Made by a program: the position numbers and the translations under genes
Shown: positions 23,180-36,076 of the stretch, piece after piece
Layout: each line of letters opens with the position of its first letter
Numbering within the stretch: the first letter of the stretch is position 1
Assembly: GCF_905475465.1 (NCBI RefSeq)
Contig: NC_062238.1
Location: forward strand, 5,622,501 to 5,686,500
Direction of reading: 5' to 3'
From: Pieris napi
Taxonomy: Eukaryota > Arthropoda > Insecta > Lepidoptera > Pieridae
Length of the DNA: 64,000 nt
Notes under the pieces: generated by a model
Seen by the model: the letters and a program-made list of their open reading frames with translations, nothing else
Database searches by the model: none
What the model was told of the DNA's origin: nothing

Positions 23180-24822
23180 ACAATTCACTAGTTCGCTAAA
23201 GGAAACTGTCTTGTAAAGCCGACTTGTAGAAGACTTCCAGCCATCGAGATGAATTCAAATTACCTATATGGTCGAAGTTTAAAATGTTTTAGTAGAAAAC
23301 ACCCAAACACACTGATTCGGCAGCTATGAAAAGTCATATATGAAATATGCAGATATTGTTTTTAGAGACAAAAATACTTCAGAAAATTCAATTTATATTT
23401 ATTTAATAATAATAATTCCATTTAGATAAAACTGATCTATTTTAGTTAGTAAGTACAACTTAAAGACCAATTTTTTTACCGTAAACATGTTGACATGCAT
23501 AAGTGTACAAAGTGTACCTAGATGAATAAATGACTTTTGAATTGAATTACCAATATCAACAACTAATAAATAAACAGCCTATTATGTTGTTTTTCCTTAA
23601 TATAATCGATCATATTTTGTCGTTTCTGTAATATTCTATATTATTTAATCTTTTAGTAAAAAATACCGCACACTAATTGGACCCACAAAGCATTCCTCTG
23701 CAATATTTTTCATATTTTCATACCATTACTTGCAAATTGATAGACTAGTTAATACTACCTGTTAAATAAAGTACATAAAATATTTTATTTACATATCATA
23801 CCTTTTTATGGTTAACTTCTATGATTAACTAACCTTATAATTAACTAATTATCTCGTAATACATCTGACTATATTCCATATATTTCCATTAGCTTTGGCA
23901 CAGCAACAAGACTGTCAAATACGACCTCGTTGTAAATCGCGCGTAAATAATTGTATAGCTTAAGGATGACGCTAAGAAATAATAATTAATAAAAATTCTT
24001 TATTCATTTGACAACAATTCATTATAATGTGTAAGATTTGGGAACGATTTTTAAGTAAAAAAATACCTGTGTCCCAGCTTTTCCATAACAAACTTAACAG
24101 TAAATTCCATAAGAATGTATAATTTAATTACATCTTTTTAATTATTTTTATTTTTCCAACTGTTTTCATCACGCCTGAGTCCATGAGTGAGAGTGTGGGT
24201 GCATGTGAATAATTATATTTAAAGTTATATAATTAGAATAAGACCAATTAATGAAGTTGGTTATTTATTCAGTTTTAAATTTAGTAAGAAATCGACTGAT
24301 ACTGAAGCAAAACTCTATGAAAATAGTGATGAGAAAGTTGAATAGCCATCATTAGTACACTTGGCACTCAAACAACAATAAATGTTAAACACGCGTGTAA
24401 TCGCTTTTATTACCCGTCGAAACTGCCATTTTATAACTGTGGAAATAAATGCTTAACAAAAGACTAGCTGCCCGCCATTGCTTTGTATTTCCTCTGTCGG
24501 CCTACGTTTCCGCTACATATGTACAGGAAACTAATACATGTAAATGTTATTAGAAAGACTAACTCCTAAAGTGCTTTTTGTTTACGCCAGTATTTCTTCT
24601 CGATAGACGCGCTTTTGACGCTTTGGAGTGATTATTATTGATTTGCAAGAATACATATAGTGTACACAATACACATGGAATAATTAATTGATTTTTATCG
24701 CATATTCTGCAACACACAATGACGTGCCAATTCGTCTTTGAATTATACATACATTATCACATAGTTAATTGTTACATATAAATACTTTTCATATTATAAA
24801 ACAAAACAACAAAAATGCAAAT
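23180..24822. other. AT-rich spacer
   Basis: No gene or repeat family recognised. Confidence 0.35.
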
Positions 24823-24824
24823 GG

Positions 24825-24965
24825 GCTGGACATACCATAAGCGGAGCAGATAAATGGAGCAAAATTGTAAAACAGAGGTAGGCAATTTAAAAGGTGGGCC
24901 CTATGAAATCATGGAAAAGGCTGGAAAAACTAAGACCAGGACGAGATTGGTATACAATAAGGGAT
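24825..24965 (+). pseudogene. LINE C-terminal coding fragment
   Basis: Plus-strand reading gives an AGH-like start, then DKWSKIVKQR, KVGPMKSWKRLEKLRPGRDWYTIRDKG with breaks. This resembles the end of RTE-type proteins, in which 'W...v..W.p...r..gRp..RW.ddi' precedes the terminus. It is diverged, short and non-functional. Confidence 0.45.
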
Positions 24966-25059
24966 AAAGGGTGAGGGCTTTGCCCGTAGGCGCACAGAAT
25001 CGTAGGTTAGAGGGCGTCGTAGGGCGTAGATTAAAAAAAAATAACTATAATGTATGTAT

Positions 25060-25794
25060 TTTGTATTTCTGATATCAGTTCAAAGATACTTTATTTCTCA
25101 AAGAATTACATTCACTTAGCGAGAAAATTTAGGGTCAGTTAGTTATGTACACCGTGTTATATAATTATTTGACAATAAACTATATAAAATAAAAATATAA
25201 GTTTCTAACAATATGTACCATATTTGTTAGAAAAGTGCAGGTAGGTCGCATCCATGTTACAACAGGCATTATGTGTCTAATGAATAGTAATAATTTCTTA
25301 GACGCTCGTTCACAGACATAAATAAATGCTGATATAAGGCTATAAATAAATGAATAAATAAAGTACGTCACCACATCTACATAAATCAATTTAATATAAA
25401 TTACAATATCTCACTAAAATAATCAGTAATATACTATGTTTTTTTTTATAAGGAATAGTCGATTTTAATATACTAGCATGCTCTTAATGTGAATTAATTG
25501 TACCTAACTCGATGTTTCAAATGTGCTACAATAGTCGTAATAACCTTGAGACTGACGATATACAATTGCGTCGGCCCCACCACCTAATTCCACCATTACC
25601 TTTCAACCACCGGACACTCAAATGCACGGCGAAGTTTCTTAGCTGATAGACGTTCCGAGACCTTGCAAAGCCCGTTTCGTTCTTGTCTACACTGCTACGG
25701 AATATAAATCCTTTTCTAAGTCAATATGACATGGTGATTTTAGGACGAAAAAAAAATGGGTATGTTTAAGGCAAGTTGTGGCCCTAAGTAGGTA
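25060..25794. other. AT-rich spacer
   Basis: Nothing recognised. Confidence 0.35.
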
Positions 25795-25819
25795 TATATT
25801 TATTTTTGTTTTGTTTTTT

Positions 25820-26014
25820 AGTGCCTGTACCCAAAGTTTATTTATAATGTTTGACAATAAAAAAGAACATGCATGCAAACGCGTGACTAAAATAAAAGTA
25901 AAAACATATAGGCATTGTTCAGTTTGCCAGCCAGTGAACTGTGAAATGTGTGTCGAATTTGTATCTAATAAATGTCAGGAGTATATGTATGGTATATGTA
26001 GTGTTTGTATTTGA
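25820..26014 (+). CDS. possible terminal exon of a small Cys-rich secreted protein (unverified)
   Basis: The sequence 'tttgttttgttttttag' ends at 25820. It is a good pyrimidine tract plus AG acceptor. Behind it the frame stays open for about 64 codons to a TGA at 26012-26014. The peptide begins ACTQSLFIMFDNKK and is unusually rich in cysteine: CSVCQPVNCEMC followed by further Cys residues including a C-terminal CSVC. Conserved small cysteine-rich peptides often end this way. I recognise no family. No upstream exon was identified and no AATAAA was tied to it. Chance or an old repeat remain possible. Confidence 0.25.
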   Translation, partial: SACTQSLFIMFDNKKEHACKRVTKIKVKTYRHCSVCQPVNCEMCVEFVSNKCQEYMYGICSVCI

Positions 26015-26049
26015 AACCTGCACTAGATAACTTATATATGGGAGGTTGA

Positions 26050-26235
26050 GAACTAAGAACCTAACTTACCCTACCGATCCTAAAGCCCTACAGATGTACC
26101 CTACCACAAGTACGGGATGTCTACACCAATATACCTACGGCAACAAGCGAAGCCCTACGGGTAGGTTCAAAGGTGGAACTATCTCAACGCTATCGGGCAG
26201 GTTCACCATGAAAATAAAGGGCTTGAAGGAGTTTT
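26050..26235. other. GC-rich block of unknown origin
   Basis: Compositionally distinct from its surroundings, with repeated phrases 'taccctaccg', 'gtaccctacc', 'ccctacgggtagg' and 'atcgggcaggtt'. No gene or promoter signature. Likely a fragment of an unidentified repeat. Confidence 0.3.
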
Positions 26236-26239
26236 CACC

Positions 26240-27055
26240 ACTTTGAGAGTATAAGAAAAATTAATAAGACATCAATTTTCGAACCAGATTTATTGTTATA
26301 AAACAATATCTTAAATATATAACACCTATTCAGACATATATAAAATTACTCTTGTGATCTGTCGCTGTATCACATGTTCAGCTAATAAAATTTGGAACAA
26401 TGAAAAAGAGCCGTGTCAGTAGTTGACGTGAAATCTGAACAGGCATGTTAATATTTAGGTTTAGGTACAAAATTTAGTGCACTTGTGATTTTGTGTGTCT
26501 GAATGTTACCACGCTTAATAGATTTAAATATCTTTACTTAATGGCTAAAGTGATCGTTATCTCTAATTAGAAGTATTATATATTTAAGTTTCCTATAGTT
26601 TCTTATTTATAAGCTAAGTTTCAAGGTGACGCTTAATAGTTGGTATCTGAAAATAAAAGCACTGTCTAAAATTTTAACACTTAATATATTCAAACCCCTT
26701 TGATCATTAGCCTGAGAAAGGTCTTAAGAGAATAATTATCTAACAAAGTAACTGAGAATATTCCAAACACGTCCTAACTTCCACATATTACAGTTAAACT
26801 TATTACTTCACAAATTCGTGGCGTCCTCCGTGCGTTATAATTCTACTAACTTAACAAAAGACGAGGTTACTTTAACTTACATAAACGTAAAAATATGCTA
26901 AAGTTCATTCACTACTATAAGCGAAAATATGTTTTTTTTGTGCCTATAGGGAGTAATGCACTGTAATACAATTTTGTTCTCTTATTTCTGCAATCTAGCC
27001 TAATTAAAGTTACGTAGTTGGTAGATAATTTCATTTCGTTCTCCAAAGTACAGTA
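26240..27055. other. AT-rich spacer
   Basis: Nothing recognised. Confidence 0.35.
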
Positions 27056-27059
27056 AGCA

Positions 27060-27145
27060 CACAATGCGTAGGGGCGACGAGAGCCTAAAGAAGTTCATCG
27101 TGATTGGCAACACCGAAGGACGAAATCGCGTGGACGTATGCCAAA
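27060..27145 (+). pseudogene. short LINE coding fragment
   Basis: Translates as MRRGDESLKKFIVIGNTEGRN. This matches the 'fGHi.R...sLekliv.GnieGkR.RGR' motif near the C-terminus of a lepidopteran LINE protein. It ends abruptly where the MITE at 27146 starts. Confidence 0.55.
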
Positions 27146-27350
27146 GGAGCGTTCAAGTACTACGTCACGCAATTTTTGGAAATTATTAACCCCCCTCCCC
27201 CATGTAACGCGCCGTAAGTTTTTTCTGTACCCAAGTATAGTTAATCGTTTCGTGACCACCTAGTGACTCTTTATACCTAAAAGTTACCATTATGTGGTGT
27301 AAAGTACTGGAAAGTCGAAAATAATATTAACAATAACGCGTAATTCAATC
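27146..27350 (+). mobile_element. 'ggagcgttcaagta' MITE, 3'-truncated copy
   Basis: Left terminus 'ggagcgttcaagtactacgtcacgcaattttt', then 'cccccctcccccatgtaacg', 'gaccacctagtgac' and 'ttaccattatgtggtgtaaagtactggaaagtcgaaaataatatt...aattcaatcccc'. This is collinear with the intact family copy around 36.0-38.5 kb. The right inverted repeat is missing here. It abuts the LINE fragment on its left. Confidence 0.75.
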
Positions 27351-28438
27351 CCCTGAGAAACTGATCAAGACAAAGACTCATCGTCGTCCTCAAAACTATA
27401 CACTGTTGCAAAAGAAGGGCATGACCGAAATTGGTGAAGAAAATCTGAAACAATCTGACCACAGCTGACCACTATACCCAGACATTAGTTACCGACCAAG
27501 AGAGGGAGTTGGTAGATAAACATGTATTTTCCTTCGTTTGAAGTTAGTTCATGTCAAGATACTGAAATCCATAAAATATTGACATGCTTACACATACTTA
27601 GATGATGATTTTACTCTAGAATTTATGGATTATCTATCTCTTTTCTATGCAGTATCATACGTATAAAGCAGACACACATCTGCGTTCATTTCATAGCTAT
27701 TTTAATGTCGATTTTAATCCGTAATAATTGTTATTTCGCCTGGAATTAAACTCCTAGATTATAAGTATTATTTGGGATGACATAAACCATTTTTCATGCT
27801 TTCAACGGCTTAAATATAATTGTTTATCATCGTTCTAATTTGAAGTATTAAAATGCGTTTTCAAAAATGTGCAATAATTTATAGTCTACTAAAATTATAA
27901 AACAGTGTTGATGATAAAGTTAATTCGATAATAACGTTATGATTTTCAATACAAATTAATAATTTTAAAACCGAACTAGACTCGAAATGCATACTTAGAC
28001 CATAATTTTTTTTATCGCTTTATGTACAATGGTAGAATACATAAAAAAACGTATAGGTAGTACTTATAAATTTCAAAGTTCAAATAAAAAGTTAAAATAA
28101 AAGTTTAAATGAAGTAAAAAGTATAGCATTTCAATTGATCAAGTGCCTTATATACTGTAGGATTATCCAACGCCATGAATTCCGTACGTGTTGTAATATC
28201 TGCACTCGCGATAAGAATTTGTACACAGTTTTAACTTATTTATCTTTTCAAGTTTTATTTTAAGTTTTCTACCGCAACGTTCGGAATAAATAGTGTGTTA
28301 CTGTTATTTTGTAGCGATGTTTGTGCGAATATATTCTATATTAAGGCAAATTCATCCTAATAAAAATAATCCAATGGCACAGATTGTATTCGTTTATTTC
28401 ATATTTGTCTATGAAATATGACATATGTCAATTTGTAA
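27351..28438. other. AT-rich spacer
   Basis: Nothing recognised. Confidence 0.35.
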
Positions 28439-28440
28439 AT

Positions 28441-28522
28441 GTGTGACATGCCAGTCCTCACGAAATTTTCCTTCACCCTACGAGCGAGTACATAGAGCAC
28501 ATAGACAGAAAGTCCATTTCTT
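28441..28522 (-). repeat. internal fragment of the tRNA-derived SINE
   Basis: The minus strand reads 'atggactttctgtctatgtgc...cgctcgtagggtgaaggaaaatttcgtgagga', matching the middle of the SINE at 4476-4782 ('atggtctttctttctatgtgc...cgctcggtgaaggaa...cgtgagga'). Confidence 0.6.
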
Positions 28523-28524
28523 TT

Positions 28525-31500
28525 TTATTAAAGAATCAAATACAATGAACAATCTATCATAAAAACTAAACTTCACGTACTTGTTATAAAATATAAATGG
28601 TTTTATATTTTATAACGCTAAATTTTTGTGGTATTTTTCAGTTGATAATAAATTTTAAATGTATATTTATTACTACATATTTTAAATTTATCCGTTTATT
28701 CACTGTCACGTACTATTCGAAAATATTCTCGTAAATAGTTTGTATTCCTAAAACTTATCAATTGCAGTCTGACTCTACTTAATTAATTGACTGATAATTC
28801 AAGTTATTGTTAAAATTTTAATAGTGCAAATGTAAACAATTCAGCTTTATTTATAAATGTACCACAAATGTATTGGGGAATAGCAATTAAATGTTTGGGA
28901 ATGTAACTTTAGGAATGCATTGTTTATCTATGGTTCTTACTTACTTATGGTTTTATCTATGGTACGTTAATAGGTCCATTTATCTATAATACGTATACAA
29001 CCTCCAAGAACGGTGAGGTAAATTCTATAGGCTCAAATAAATGCAAGGTAAAGACGCTCAGTGCCTGCAAACGACTGGATCGCAAAGACGAGTGCTAAAT
29101 TATTCATGGACACCATGTATCTCGCTTAGCGCATCATTTTTCTACGTTAGGCCTTTTCATACAAGTCGTGTCACACCGCGTATACTGAATATATATATTA
29201 ATATATTTACACCTTTTTGGACAAAAAATAATGTTAACAATAAACCTTAATAACATGGTGCAACGGGCGGCCATATAGATACTAAGCGACCTCTTCCAGA
29301 CAACCCTAATTAAAGGAATTATGAAGATAACAAAAAAAAAGTGAAATTAATGAACTCTTAATATTTTATATTCCATCCATAATAAACAAAACATTGTATT
29401 TTCCGTTCTGTCACAATTATTACAGAGTGAACACAATTCAACAGAAAGAGATGCTTAGAGTGCTTTAGTTAAAAAAGTGAATCAAAAATCTAAATCTACT
29501 TCTATAAAAATATTTGTAACTGAGCTTCTAGGTTTTAAAATTATTAATTATTATATTATTTATTTAACTTTTTATTAATAATAATCCACAGCATTTTAAC
29601 TAATTTTCTTAAATTTTAATTTTGGATATAATTAAATATAGCCACATGGATTTCACCAAATAAACAACGAAGAGACGACTAACTCAGATAATGTACTAAT
29701 AATTTTCCTGTCAAGGTGTATGTAAGAATATGTGTATTAACATATACGCCGGCGCGTTTCGATGACGCGTTCGAAACGTGGCGTTACACACGGCCTTTAT
29801 ATAATATCGCTCTAATATCACACGTAGTAAGCTGCGGATAATATACGGCCGGGAGTTACCCAGGGCCTGTACGTGAGAGTTAAGAAGCAGGTATTTGTCA
29901 AATAAAATTATTTCAAAAGAGTTCCTTAATCTGACGTTTAGTGAATCCATTATTATTGAATTTGGTATTATCAAAGTAGTGTTTCAATTGTTAATTAGTT
30001 TTTTAGTACACGCTTTGTGCGAGCAAATAAGGATATTTTACGACTTAGGTGACGTCAATCAAGTATTTATCATATTCTGGAAGGTTTACAACACGTTTGT
30101 TCGTTGCAGGTGTTCGCGAGATGCGTTTAGCATTTAATTCTTAGCAAGTCAATAAAGTTCAAGACCTATAAATATTTGTGGACGAGCAATTAACAAACAA
30201 AATAGGTATGATTCCGCTGTAAGACCAAAGCCGATTATTTATGTCTTAAATCAAATAATAATAATTATGTATGTTGTTACTCTCCTCGATATTTCATTCT
30301 TCAGGCAATCCGAAAAATTCATAAGCTTTTTCATGCAATCTGCGCCGAATGCATAAAGCATTCATCCGAAGTAAAATCCATTCACCGTAAGCGAATCGGT
30401 ATTAAGTTGGAATACAAGTTTCAAGCTTAATTTTGAGTCACATATTCTAGCTCATATGCAAATGGTGAATTTACGGTCGCACAGCGTCGCGCCGCTCGCC
30501 ACCTATAAATCCTACCAATAAAATGTTTTATTCGCAACAAAATTTCGGCTTTTAACATCGTGACAAAATTTAAGAGCACTCTTGTGATCGTTATGGACGA
30601 TTTTCTGTTGAATTGCCCTATTCGTGTCGGATCAGATGTACTAGGAGGAATAATTGCTTGGGGGACTTCTTAGATTTATACGTCCGATGTGATTGTTATT
30701 GAATTAGAGGGCTACGTCACTTTAGCAATACAGAGGATATCACGTACATTATTAGTCGTGAGAAAAGAAAGAATGAAACATTTTAGTTTTTCTAATATTT
30801 TTTTACATTGTACATAAATATCTTACGGCTGAGAGATTTCAGTTTCTTTATCTATGTTATGTTAACGTAATGGCAATCACTAAATTACTATTATTCATAC
30901 AAAACGGTTCAGGCAAGGCTAGGCAATTGGACGTCAACGTCCGCTAAGACTGGTCAGTTCTTCATACATTCAGTTATTTATTTACAGCTTATGTATGGCC
31001 AAATTTCAACTAAAATATATACGAAGTGTCACCGCTGTCTGTCATATTTAATTTCACACAACCAATATCTATGAAATATAACTATTTAATATTAACGGCT
31101 TACTACGTACTTACTTTATACGTTTACGTCAGTGTTCCTCAAGTATAAAAGATGCGTTACTCTTCCATCTATTCTATGCTCATATCCCCACAACACTAAA
31201 GGAGAAATGTATAGTGTCCCCACGCATCACTGTAGCTGTTTATTCAGATCTGTGACTATTTCGGGCATGCAAACGATTCTGATTGAATTAACTGGCGCGG
31301 AACGTATCTCGATAAATGAACCTAATTAGAAGTTCTACATTAGCTATTGTTACTTCATTTGCATTTATAACGAACGTGTTAAATGCTTGTTAAGATTGTG
31401 GGAGACATCGCGTTAAGCGTGGAATTGTCAGGTAACTTCTGGTTTAAGGAAATTGTTAAATTGATAGAACACAAACCATCTAAATGTAATGTAATTGTGT

Positions 31501-32165
31501 GTTATCTTAAATTAAAATGATACTTTAAACTATTAATTAAATCTTAATCAAACCTATGAAACTGTAATAATATTCTAACAATGTAGCTTTATTAAACGAT
31601 TTTAGTTTAATGAACCTGTATAATCGTTTAAAATATTAATATAACATATATAATATACATTAGGTTATACGAGCTGGCATTGTCCGATTTGTGTGTAACT
31701 AAGGTGTAATGTTTCATAGAGGATATATATGTATACGTTATTACTGATTAACCATAATTTATCAATTACGCATTTTACGAACCAACCTAAACAATGCCTT
31801 AAATTTATTTGAATTGGGTTTTATTTTGAAACAAAAAATATCTGATTTGAAAATGGAATGGACCTGGAATGCCTGCAGTTTTGGGTATGAAAGATCATAA
31901 AAAGCATTTCTTTTTTCATCATCATCACCATCACTGGCTCTACAATGTGTACATAAATGGGCCTTAGCCTCCACAAGTAATAGGTTTATTTAGCCATCAT
32001 AATCAATCTCGTGCTTCTTGCGTCCAACTTCGAATACCTATTGTTTCGAGGGCCTTGAAAACTCTAACTCAAACTATACTTTGTCCGAATATACTACCAA
32101 ATTGGTCCAAAGAATCTCTAAAAAACACTTATCAGACAGATATTTTATATAAGCGCATAAATAAA
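28525..32165. other. long AT-rich stretch without recognisable gene
   Basis: A small repeat remnant at about 29255-29320 ('caacgggcggccatatag...gcgacctcttccagacaaccc') recurs in part near 3990. A CpG-richer patch with a TATA-like 'cctataaatcc' (30503-30513) lies at 30470-30520, without a coding frame behind it. Nothing else can be supported. Confidence 0.35.
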
Positions 32166-32169
32166 CTAC

Positions 32170-32265
32170 TACATACTACAACATACTAGAGAGTCAGGAC
32201 CGTAGCATGGATATCTGTGGTCTCTGCCTACCCCATCGGGAAAAAGGTGTGACTTTATAAATAAA
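32170..32265 (+). repeat. LINE/RTE-type 3' terminus
   Basis: The block 'gaccgtagcatggatatctgtggtctctgcctaccccatcgggaaaaaggtgtgac' followed by a short 'ataaataaataaa' tail is a terminus I know from many lepidopteran genomes. Only the last 100 bp are present. Confidence 0.55.
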
Positions 32266-32269
32266 TAAA

Positions 32270-33130
32270 CTACGAATGCTCAAATATATGCAGATATTTT
32301 CCCCTAAGCGTAACTTTTAAGGAAAAGCTCATCACACTTGTGTAGTGTACGTTATTCGGAAAATTGAAAACATCGGATTTCAATTTAAATCGACATGCAG
32401 TATTTACTCGTGTAGTAATCAGTGCAAAGTGCCTGTATTGTATCCGGTTTTTATTGTAAAAATCACTAGATTGTTGAACTGTTTTATGACATTTAGTTCA
32501 ACATATTGCAATTTGTTACAAAAAATACAACGGTTAGTAACATAAGGCTCAGTTAACGATTTTTGACGAAGCAGTAGAACGAAGTACTTGACGAAACGAA
32601 GAGATATTTGGAAATATACGAAACGCTGTTTGACGAATACTTAGCGCCACCGCACTAATCAAATATACAGTAAAGTTATATATTTGATAAACTAGTACTG
32701 CGATCTTTCGTTATATTAGTAAGTTAGTTCGTTTAGCTCGATACTCGTATGTCAGTTTTATTCAATATCATAGAATACACAACTAGTTAACTCATCTTCT
32801 GTTAGTCAAAGTCAAAGTACTCTTACCTCTCTTTCTTTTAAATTGTATTTACGCTGTGATAAAAAGAGATGAGTAGATAATTTATTTAATACGATGCAAT
32901 TTATTTTTTTATTAATAAAGCTGTACATAGCTATTAATATGATTCATCACGTTGTTTGACATTTTAAATTTTTTGTTGAGTATGCTTCGATGTAATGTTT
33001 TTTTTATACGCTAATGAAAGCCTCAATAAATTATATTTTTTTTTCTCACTGTTATTCGTTTAGTGGAAAAGGAAAATGACACAAAAGGATTCAGAGTCAA
33101 GATCGAACGCTAAGTGTGACTTCCGCATAT
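32270..33130. other. AT-rich spacer
   Basis: Nothing recognised. T runs near 32998 and 33040. Confidence 0.35.
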
Positions 33131-33132
33131 TT

Positions 33133-33255
33133 TTTTTTTAATGAACGGTTCACGAGGTTCACCTGATGTTACGTGATACTCTTAATTCCACATGATTCGC
33201 GAGTGCGTTGCCGGCCTATTAAGAATCGGTACGCTCTTTTCTTGAAGGACCCAGG
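33133..33255 (+). repeat. lepidopteran dispersed repeat, copy 4
   Basis: The chain 'ggttcacctgatgttacgtgatactc...attcgcgagtgcgttgccggcctattaagaatcggtacgctcttttcttgaaggaccc' matches the family at 3390-3565. Shorter than the other copies. Confidence 0.7.
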
Positions 33256-33259
33256 ACAT

Positions 33260-34975
33260 TAGTTTTTGTCATACAGTAGTAATTCTATTAGTATGTTTCT
33301 AAATGAGACGTAACCTTTCAAGCTCCACGATTGTAAGTATATTTAGTAGTAGCGTAGTATTCGAATACACTTTTAATACGTACTTTAATCCCACTGGGTG
33401 TATCGTAATGATCCAACTGGTTCATACAAACGTAGACTTTTCAAAGGAAAGAAGTTTAATCTTTCTCCGCCTCAGTTTTAATATGTTAGACCACCTTTTA
33501 TGAAAACGATTATATTTATTTTATTTATTTATATTTCGTTATATTTGTAGAAAAATGAATAACATAATACCTAAAAATTCTTTCCATATCTGTAAATAAA
33601 TTTCACGCCTTTTTTTAATTATGAAAGTCACCCTAAACACACTCTTTAGTCACTAGGCCAATACTGTTCTGAATTATCAATGCCCGATGAGTTTTTTAAA
33701 TCAATACTAAATAGTTTTATCTTTATGATACATCATTTTCAGATACATACATCAATGTCAAGTTATGCACACATTAAATATTATATTATATATAATAATC
33801 TAAAAATAAATATCATTTAAAACTTTCAACGCTGAATGCGTTATATTAATAACACGTATTAAGTATTTAACCTACTAACGAACCTTAGAAATACTTTCTA
33901 AGAAATAGAAAAAACTTTTAAACTGACTTGAGAACTAAAACCTGGCTTCATTCGCGGTAATACATTTACTCACAAAGACCAGATTCGTGAACAGTATATT
34001 AATCCAAAATGCACTTAATTAAATTTTACTTTTTAAGTAGTCAAAAAGCGAAATAAATGCATTAAAGGCTCAATTAATTATGAAGTTGTATTGAGTTAAA
34101 TTAATTGAAATGTGGAAATCTATTTACCGCTATACAATTGCGGCAATCAATATGCTTGTACGTTTGTACAACCCAAACTAATCGGCTTTGATGGAGTCGC
34201 TATTAGGTAACCGGGAATAAAGCCCAAATGTACTGCATTTTGTACTGAAAAAGGATTAAAGAGAACTACTTCCAATGCCTAAAATAGGCTATGCCGACAA
34301 TTAAACAGTCTTGTTCATAAACGGACTATAAGCTTCTATTAGTTATTTAATATTATGTAATTTTATTTGTGACATGATACTGCTATAAGTGGTAACCCGT
34401 TCGTAGAATTGAACACTTTGATTGTCAATTTTTAAAATTAAATGTGGTGAACCTACCACTTCTGGTAAGAAAATAATTACATATTTGTATATATTTTTTT
34501 AAAACTATGAAATAGTTTGCCCAATCGATAAGCTCCAAGTATCCAAAGGACTTGCGAATATGTTGTAAGCAAATAGGATTATACCATGAACTATTAGAGC
34601 ATACCGAATAGATCACATTAAATCACTTTGACGTTCAGAATGCGATTCTATCGATCGGTTTCTCGTTTTGTACACCCGAAACTAATCAGCTTCTGGATTC
34701 ACAACATTTAAGCGTTCATACATTTGCGACTGATACTTGCAACAGGATGTAAAATGGAAGTCGTTTTTATTGGCTATACTGTTTTTGTATTATTATAAAA
34801 ATTAATACACCGTTATAGTTACACAATACAAATTGAAATCGGGTAATCGTCAGCATCTATCGAATAGTATATGAAAAACATACAGACATCTGGGGCGGCT
34901 GCAGAGCAGGCAGAAAATAAGAAACGGCACAAATATAAGAGTCTTTCCTCCATATTTTGTTCCCTTTGGAGTAGA
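33260..34975. other. AT-rich spacer
   Basis: Nothing recognised. Confidence 0.35.
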
Positions 34976-35004
34976 GACTCTTGGGCCGTGGGGTTCAAGT
35001 GCAC

Positions 35005-35036
35005 AGGCGCTTATTAAAGAGTTTTAATAAGCGCCT
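35005..35036. repeat. perfect 14-bp hairpin
   Basis: Arm 'aggcgcttattaaa' (35005-35018), loop 'gagt', perfect inverted arm 35023-35036. The outer part of the right arm, 'gcgcctagttg', is repeated directly about 30 bp further on (35059-35069), suggesting local duplication. No T-run or gene context to make it a terminator. Confidence 0.7.
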
Positions 35037-35054
35037 AGTTGGCTACTATTTAAG

Positions 35055-35196
35055 TTGGCGCCTAGTTGATAGTACCAGTGACCCCAGAGCTGGCACTTTC
35101 CTGGCTCAACGAATAAGTATCGCAATACAGCGAGGAAATGCTGCCAGCGTTAAAGGTACACTGCCACAGGGACCAAACTTTTTAAATTTGTTTTGA
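35055..35196 (+). pseudogene. conserved coding fragment of an unidentified repeat, copy A
   Basis: Translates without a stop through the motif SDPRAGTFLAQRISIAIQRG and on to a GTLPQGPNF ending. An opposite-strand copy at 57474-57607 keeps the same frame with PDPRAG, LAQQISIAIQRGNA and TLPKGPNFLNF. Agreement at protein level in two diverged DNA copies shows that a real protein lies behind this. The fragment looks like the C-terminal tail of a mobile-element protein, but I cannot name the family. Confidence 0.55.
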
Positions 35197-35199
35197 TTT

Positions 35200-35994
35200 A
35201 AATTAGTTAAAATGTGGAAATTCTGCCAGCATTATCAATTTTTATTTATTATTACTATGTAGGTTAAGAAAGTTTTAAATAAAGGAAAGTTAAAAACTAA
35301 ATAATTTAATCTAACATATAATGTTTATAATAAGTTAATAAATAATTTGCATTGCAGCTCCTGTAGGTTTAAATTAAATAAATAAACTCTGGTTTCGTTG
35401 ACGATTTGACAGTTTGTCTTCGACAGATCTATCAAATTATGCTAAAACTCTATATTAGCAGAAAATTTAAATATTTTATTCACTTTTCTCTAAATCGTCC
35501 ATGTATAGTCACTTAATACGCCACGTATGACGCAGTCCGGAAAATTAAAACGGGGCGGCTTCAAATTGCTTTACACTTATTATCTTACGGCTATAAGTTT
35601 TAACGATAACTTCATATTATGGACTCGGATATTGTTTGTTTAATCATCCATGATCTACTGAGCTAATAAACAGTACACGGATTCGAAGCGAATAATTGGA
35701 AAAGAGTATATATATAAAAACGTATGCTCGTTATCTACTAATCTAAAGAGAAAAAAGATTTTTTGGTTGTAAATGATAAACTAAAACTACTAAACTGATT
35801 CAAAAAATCTTTCCTCATTAAAATGTTACATTATATCTCAGTTATATAGGCTATATTTATTTCCAAACTATAAAGTATTATTATCAAACTATGTTAGCGC
35901 TCTAATAAAATGAGACAGATAATATAGGTTTTATGAATATGGAAGTAAAAATGCAAAGAATCAAAATTCTTAAAACCAAGTTTATCAACATAGC
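35200..35994. other. AT-rich spacer
   Basis: Nothing recognised. Confidence 0.35.
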
Positions 35995-36076
35995 TATGGG
36001 AGCGTTCAAGTATTACGTCACGCAATTTTCGGAGATTATTGACACCCCCCCCCCCCATGTAACGAGCAGTAACGTT

